From the NCBI GenBank assembly GCA_030220185.1, contig JASPKZ010001233.1, positions 2,806,501-2,870,500 on the forward strand: a DNA stretch of 64,000 bases, read 5' to 3'. Within the stretch, counting starts at the first letter, position 1, and each line of letters starts with the position of its first letter. Of this stretch, positions 24,061 through 64,000 are shown piece after piece. The notes beneath the pieces are model-generated. The model saw nothing but the letters and a program-made list of their open reading frames with translations, was not told the origin of the DNA and did no database searches. A program made the translations under genes and the position numbers. This DNA is from Diploptera punctata (Eukaryota; Arthropoda; Insecta; Blattodea; Blaberidae).

Positions 24061-25410
24061 ATTTTTTTTTATCGTGGACTTATAAAACACTCCCACACCT
24101 CGCTGATTTCTTCATTTTTTGTTATTTGGCCATTTTTTTTTTCGTCCATTCATTCATTATTTTTCATAGAGTTTTAAAATATCAAAATCTCATAAACTTG
24201 GGTTTTTCCACATTTAAATTTAGTAATTAATTTCACATACTGAGAGTTTGTTTTCTTTACCATCAATCGCTTTCACTTTTTCGTTTAATGACAATGATAC
24301 ATACGATTTAGCCATCTTTATTCTGTAAATTCAGAACGCTACCTGTGAAGGCTAACTCCGATCTTAAACTAATATAAGATTTTACAGTGCACTGGTTATT
24401 TGTAACGCAGATGTCACCCGCCAAATATTTGTTAAACGAACCTGTATTTCGCAAACTGGGTGTGCAGTGAGGCCTAAAGAAAATTCCAGATTCAGGTATA
24501 AACTCTATTTCACCCGGCGCGGGTGGTTGGAATCATCACTTATTGTTAATTCGCCTAGCGGGAATTCAATGAAGTGGAAACTCTCTCCACCTTATAAACA
24601 TTTTCTTTTATGAATTGTACAGAAATACCCTTCCGTTTCCGCGTTGGACATATTCCGTTTTATACAAAATAAATATACATAATCAATATTACTGAATTCC
24701 AAAAATGGAACAAAAGACCTTATATACAATATTTTAACAAAGTTGAGGACGACGGCACCTACGAACAGGTACAATTTAATTTTTAACTTTCATCAAATAT
24801 ACATAAAATTACTATTATTTTGCCGGGACCAATAAATTTGTTCGCATTGGACAGATTTCCGCATTATTCACGTTCCGAGTTAAACAAGTTTTACTTTATA
24901 TTATTTGAATTGTAGGCAGTTCTACAGAATATAACCGAGAAGTGAGCCTTTGCTGCCATCTACTGTTGTTCAATGAAAATATGCAAACCTATATTCCTGG
25001 ATTCTTAATTTTTTAAATAGGTAAACTGTTCTAGAAGCCCAAACTAAACATCATAATATTTTTAATATCTAACAGTATATTAATATTTCAATTTAATGGT
25101 TAGCATTTTATTTACAAAACATATTTATGTATGACCAGTTGTTCTATTTATCATTATCATGTAATGTTGGCTTCACTGTTTGTATTATTATAGCCAACAT
25201 AATTGTAATTTAAAGCTGTTATTTATTTATTTTTGAAAGAGATCAATAATTGTAAAGTTTAATTTAAAACTCAATTTTTTCTTTAAACTTCTCAAAATGC
25301 ATAAATTAAAACTTTTGTTTAGTAATGGAGATGGTTTTTTTAATTCTAATTTGTTTTCACATTAGTTGATAACTCAATCATGTTGGTACCATTGATTTGA
25401 TACAATGCTA
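24061..25410. other. Upstream region of MCM3, nothing else recognised
   Basis: AT-rich sequence without recognisable genes. The ccatctactg segment near 24956 is also seen at foldback edges elsewhere but gives no defined element here. Confidence 0.4.
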
Positions 25411-25412
25411 TA

Positions 25413-25432
25413 TTCCCGCTGTTATTTCGCGG
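25413..25432 (+). promoter_or_regulatory. Two candidate E2F sites upstream of MCM3
   Basis: TTCCCGC at 25413-25419 and TTTCGCGG at 25425-25432 lie about 80-100 bp before the ATG. E2F is the established S-phase activator of MCM genes and binds TTTSSCGC-like cores. No TATA box is evident. The two sites together near the start codon make this a plausible core promoter; no transcription start can be read from the sequence. Confidence 0.5.
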
Positions 25433-25510
25433 TAATTCTGTAAATGTACAGGTTAGAAGTGTAATCTTTTGTGTGTAATTTTTGTGTTTATAGAATTTTC
25501 ATTATAAAAA

Positions 25511-60974
<35,464 letters not shown>

Positions 60975-61008
60975 TAAAGGAGAGAAATGATATGCATTTA
61001 AATCAGGA

Positions 61009-61080
61009 GCCTGGTAGCTCAGTGGTTTAGAACACTGGTGTTAAGAACCAGATATATTGGATTAGAATCCCAATTCAGGC
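61009..61080 (+). tRNA. tRNA-like sequence, intron 9
   Basis: GCCTGGTAGCTCAGTGG start and attcaggc end; T arm degraded (ggattagaatccc). Followed by atatatttttcat. Directly precedes the Penelope-like element. Confidence 0.45.
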
Positions 61081-61145
61081 ATATATTTTTCATAATAAAT
61101 AAGTTTGGTCTGTATTCTTCTTACCTCATATAGTTGTTTCTTTTA

Positions 61146-61179
61146 GACATGTTTCAAAGCATGTTTGCTCCATCTTCAG
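61146..61179 (-). ncRNA. Hammerhead-like motif, left terminal module
   Basis: Minus: CTGAAGA, extra T, helix II GGAGCA/TGCTTT (two G-U), GAAA, palindrome ACATGT, then C. The right module copy at 63354-63388 has GAAA changed to TAAA. Confidence 0.65.
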
Positions 61180-61753
61180 TTGGTACAGATTGGTTTTTCC
61201 AAGGGCCGACGACTTGGAATTATGATACAAAAGGAGAAGTTTAAATTAAAAATACCAATCCCAGAAACCCCAACATTCATTGTCTTCCTAAAATCCATAA
61301 AGAAGGAAAGAAAATGAGACCTATCATCAACAATATCAACTCACCAACATATAATATATCAAAATGGCTAAGCAATAAATTTAAAGGTATGGAAAAATTT
61401 GAAAATTTAGCAGTAGAAAATTCTTACCAACTAGTGGAAAAATTAGAAAATGTAGAAATAGAACCTTTAGAAAAGTTGGTCTCATTTGACGTCACTTCAT
61501 TGTTCACAAATATCCCGACTGACATAACTTTGAAAATTTTAGAAAAATGGTTGAAAGAAAACAAAGTAGATGATGATAGCGTTAAAGAATACATAAAATT
61601 AACAAAATTATGCTTAAATCAAATGTTCTTCACCTTTAGAGGAAAGTACTTTAGACAAAGATCAGGACTTACAATGGGAAATCCATTATCACCATTCTAA
61701 GCAAATATGTTTATGGGAAACTTTGAATGTCATGTAACCAAAGCATATCCTTT

Positions 61754-61914
61754 CTTCAAGACGACAGAACAACGGTCGTGACGATACTGAGGATGGAACA
61801 GAAACTATGTTCCGAAACTAGTTTATAATCAAATAAGAAGAACAATATGAGGTGAGTGATAAAAATATTCTACCTTAATTAATATACCTCATAGTGAGAA
61901 TTCCTAAAATCAGA
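61754..61914 (+). mobile_element. 161-bp hammerhead mini-insert in the Penelope RT, 9-bp target duplication
   Basis: atatccttt occurs at 61745-61753 and 61915-61923. Removing the insert and one repeat puts the RT frames on both sides back in register. The insert starts cttcaagacgacagaac, has the motif at 61787-61823, then caatatgaggtgag and cctcatagtgagaattccta, i.e. the 3' end of another PLE. Confidence 0.9.
61787..61823 (+). ncRNA. Hammerhead-like motif
   Basis: CTGAGGA, extra T, helix II GGAAC/GTTCC, GAAA, palindrome ACTAGT, then T. Confidence 0.6.
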
Positions 61915-62374
61915 AATATCCTTTGATGTTTAAATTTTGGAGAAGATATGTAGATGATATAGCAATAGTAAAACAGAAACAATTAGAAGATGCCATTAAA
62001 CTGTTAAATATTCAAAATAGAACAATCGAATTTACAATGGAAGTAGAAAATAATCATGAAATACCATTTTTAGACCTTAAATTGATCAGGAATGAAGAAA
62101 AAAAGAAAATAGAATTTGGAATCTACAGAAAAGAAACACATTGATAATTATATTTGAAGAGAAAATAATTATATAAAAGCTACAGGATTTAACCATTTTT
62201 CACACAAACAGGCAGTATTTAATAGTTTAACACAGACTTGTGAACGTTCCCATGAGCAAAGAAAATTACAATAAAGAGAAAAAACACATAATAAAAATTG
62301 CAAAGGATAGTGGATTTCAAGAAAAGATGATACACAAGAAAATAAATAAATTTAAGGAACAAAATATGGTTAAT

Positions 62375-62574
62375 TATATTATTTTTAGTCAGAACATCTT
62401 ACCTCAATATTAATGTTGATTTGTTCTGACTGGAAAAGCTGACGATAAAACAGAATTGTTTTGAAACATGTTCAAGAACAAATCAACATTAATAAAGAGG
62501 TAAGATGTTCTGACTAAAAATAATATAATTAAAATAACCTCAAAATATAACTTCCTAAAATTAAATATTAAAAA
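62375..62574 (+). mobile_element. 200-bp foldback mini-insert in the Penelope ORF, 9-bp target duplication
   Basis: atggttaat at 62366-62374 and 62575-62583; frame continuity is regained when the insert is ignored. Left arm cttacctcaatattaatgtt inverted against aacattaataaagaggtaag; hammerhead-like motif at 62439-62473; end cctcaaaatataacttccta. Confidence 0.9.
62439..62473 (+). ncRNA. Hammerhead-like motif
   Basis: CTGACGA, extra T, helix II AAAACA/TGTTTT with loop GAAT, GAAA, palindrome ACATGT, then T. Confidence 0.6.
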
Positions 62575-63599
62575 ATGGTTAATGAAAGTACTCTTCACAC
62601 AGATAAAGATATTGGTAAAAAATTCAATAAGCTCACATACCATCCTTTAGTATTTGACAAGTTTCAGAAAATCTTCAACAAATTCAACATTAAATTAGCA
62701 CTGAAAAATGATTACAGTTTAGGTACTTTAATAAAAACCAACAAAAATGAAAAGATTGAAGACTGCAAAAAATCGGGGAATTTATCAAATGAATTGTAAA
62801 GATTGTGAAAAGATATACATAGGAAAAACAAAAAGGAATCTAAATACAAGATTAAAGGAACACCTCAGAAATGTTAAAAATGGAGAAACCGAAAAAGCTG
62901 CAATAGCTGCACATGCCTGGTCAGAAAAACATAGAATGGAAACCAAAACAAAATTACTTAAACAATTGGAAAAACCGAAGGAACTCACAATTTGGGAAAA
63001 AATCTACATATGCAAGAATAAAAACACAATTATGAATTTTGAAATACCCGGTGATAAGGAGAGGGGATTGATTTGGAAGTTCATCGGTCAGCCATCAGAT
63101 GGCGCAGAGGTCAGTCTGCAGGAGAGGAGGCCGTTGGACATCAGTTGTGAACAAAATACAGCATTGAGAATGTCACAAATGAAGTGAAGAAACTCGAGTC
63201 AGCTTGGGTGTTAAGAAGTATGAGGTGAGTGAAGAAACAACTAAACAATATTGAGGTAAGATGTCCAGACCAAAAATAATATAATTAAAATAACCTCAAA
63301 ATATAACTTCCTAAAATTAAATATTAATATTGGAAAAAATCAGTCTGTACCAACTGAAGATGGAGCAAACATACTTTAAACATATGTCTAAAAGAAACAA
63401 CTATATGAGGTAAGAAGAATACAGACCAAACCTATTTATTAAGTAAAACCTCATAATGTTACTTACTATTGTATTTTCAAATATATTTTTCTCTTCAAAT
63501 AAAATTTGTTTTGCAATGAGAAGTGATAAATTTAATATGGAAGCTTGAAATTATTAATATGTTCAATTATTTTTCCTTCCAAGATAATTTTAGCTTCTA

Positions 63600-63822
63600 A
63601 AAAAACATTTTTTTAAATAAAGTCTTTACTTGCTTCATTCAGGATCTTTTACGAGCCTGAAAATCTTCAGACTCGGAACACATGGCTTAAAATCCCTCCC
63701 AGAGGACTTGCTCCTTGGATTTTTAGATCTTCAAAAATCTTATCAACTCTAACCAAGTTTGAAGCTGTGACCCTCTGGACCAGAGGCAAGGAGCATAACC
63801 ACTATCCCACTGCGGTTGACAT
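63600..63822 (-). mobile_element. tRNA-headed SINE (family 1), intron 9
   Basis: Third copy: gagcctgaaaatcttcagac, cttgctccttggatttttag and the minus-strand head around gcataaccactatcccactg. Confidence 0.75.
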
Positions 63823-64000
63823 ATAAAAAATATGTTCAATTCTATAAAAGAAATTACAATTTGGTAAATAATATTGTTTGCATTTTTATGCCTTTTTTCA
63901 GTAAATGTACTGAAAAGTTGAATTTTCAGAACAAAAGATAGTTATAGAATTATTATGAGTTAGGTATTTAGACTCACCTAATTTTTTTTTAAATTTTGTT
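63823..64000 (+). other. MCM3 intron 9, nothing recognised
   Basis: AT-rich; no exon with MCM3 continuation seen. Confidence 0.5.

Larger units (their letters stand above)
61254..63187 (+). pseudogene. Penelope-type reverse transcriptase with GIY-YIG endonuclease, broken
   Basis: RT part: CLPKIHKEGKKMRPI, VSFDVTSLFTNIPTD, SGLTMGNPLSPF, then after an insertion FWRRYVDDIAIVK with YVDD at about 61947-61958. Linker: NKLTYHPLVFDKFQKIFNKF. Endonuclease part (62747-63187): GIYQMNC, CKDC, KIYIGKTKRNLNTRLKEHLR and AAHAWSEKH, the GIY-YIG signature with the Cys/His set typical of Penelope-like elements. Breaks: TAA after SPF, the two insertions, a frameshift after the segment ending at 62141, and a one-base shift at the A6/G4 runs near 62768-62778. 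The N-terminus is missing. PLEs copy RNA into DNA at nicked targets; this copy cannot make full protein. Confidence 0.9.
61094..63441 (+). mobile_element. Penelope-like retroelement flanked by inverted hammerhead-bearing modules
   Basis: Left terminal module 61094-61193 (minus) and right module 63337-63441 (plus) are inverted copies of about 100 bp (agtttggtctgtattcttct, catatagttgtttcttttag). Each has a hammerhead-like motif. Between them lies RT and GIY-YIG coding sequence, 5'-truncated and broken by two small insertions (61754-61914 and 62375-62574), a stop at SPF (about 61698-61700) and frameshifts. Another terminal-module fragment sits at 63230-63335. Confidence 0.9.

Noticed and set aside
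24592..24774. 60-residue minus-strand ORF upstream of MCM3
   Set aside because: No recognisable motif, AT-driven composition, no supporting signals.

Overview
The window is insect nuclear DNA, most likely from a cockroach or other Blattodea. It is AT-rich and crowded with transposons. It carries tRNA-headed SINEs, several LINE families, Penelope-like elements, a Ty3/gypsy element, Tc1/mariner and pogo-type DNA transposons, and Helitron-like fragments. The order is inferred from the look of the LINE reverse transcriptases and SINEs; no search was run.

Only one host gene is supported: MCM3, a subunit of the MCM2-7 replicative helicase. It runs left to right on the + strand. Nine coding exons (25511-25582, 27961-28073, 37957-38165, 44289-44419, 48811-48910, 52190-52328, 54610-54849, 58726-58890, 60701-60899) encode the first 456 residues in one continuous frame, with GT/AG junctions at every intron. 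Walker A, Walker B and sensor 1 are present. The arginine finger and C-terminus lie beyond the window, so the gene exceeds 38 kb here.

Layout. 1-25.4 kb is intergenic and made of mobile DNA: a LINE tail; two pogo-type elements, one carrying a 62-bp minisatellite of about 20 copies; SINEs; a five-copy 299-bp tandem array in which every unit holds a tRNA-like sequence; Helitron-like pieces; and three LINE bodies. 25.5-64 kb is MCM3 with inflated introns. Intron 2 holds a gypsy element (29359-36063). Intron 3 holds an intact-looking DD41D mariner-type transposon (39843-41168). Intron 4 starts with a MITE inserted next to the splice donor. Intron 9 holds a Penelope-like element (61094-63441) with reverse-transcriptase and GIY-YIG coding remains.

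The most interesting layer is a set of short foldback insertions, mostly in the MCM3 introns. One class carries hammerhead-ribozyme-like motifs whose helix II sequence differs from copy to copy yet stays complementary. Several have clear target-site duplications, and two sit inside the Penelope open reading frame. A second class ends in outward-facing tRNA-like sequences whose acceptor stems also differ between families but still pair. Both look like mobile RNA-structured modules, the first almost certainly tied to Penelope-like elements.
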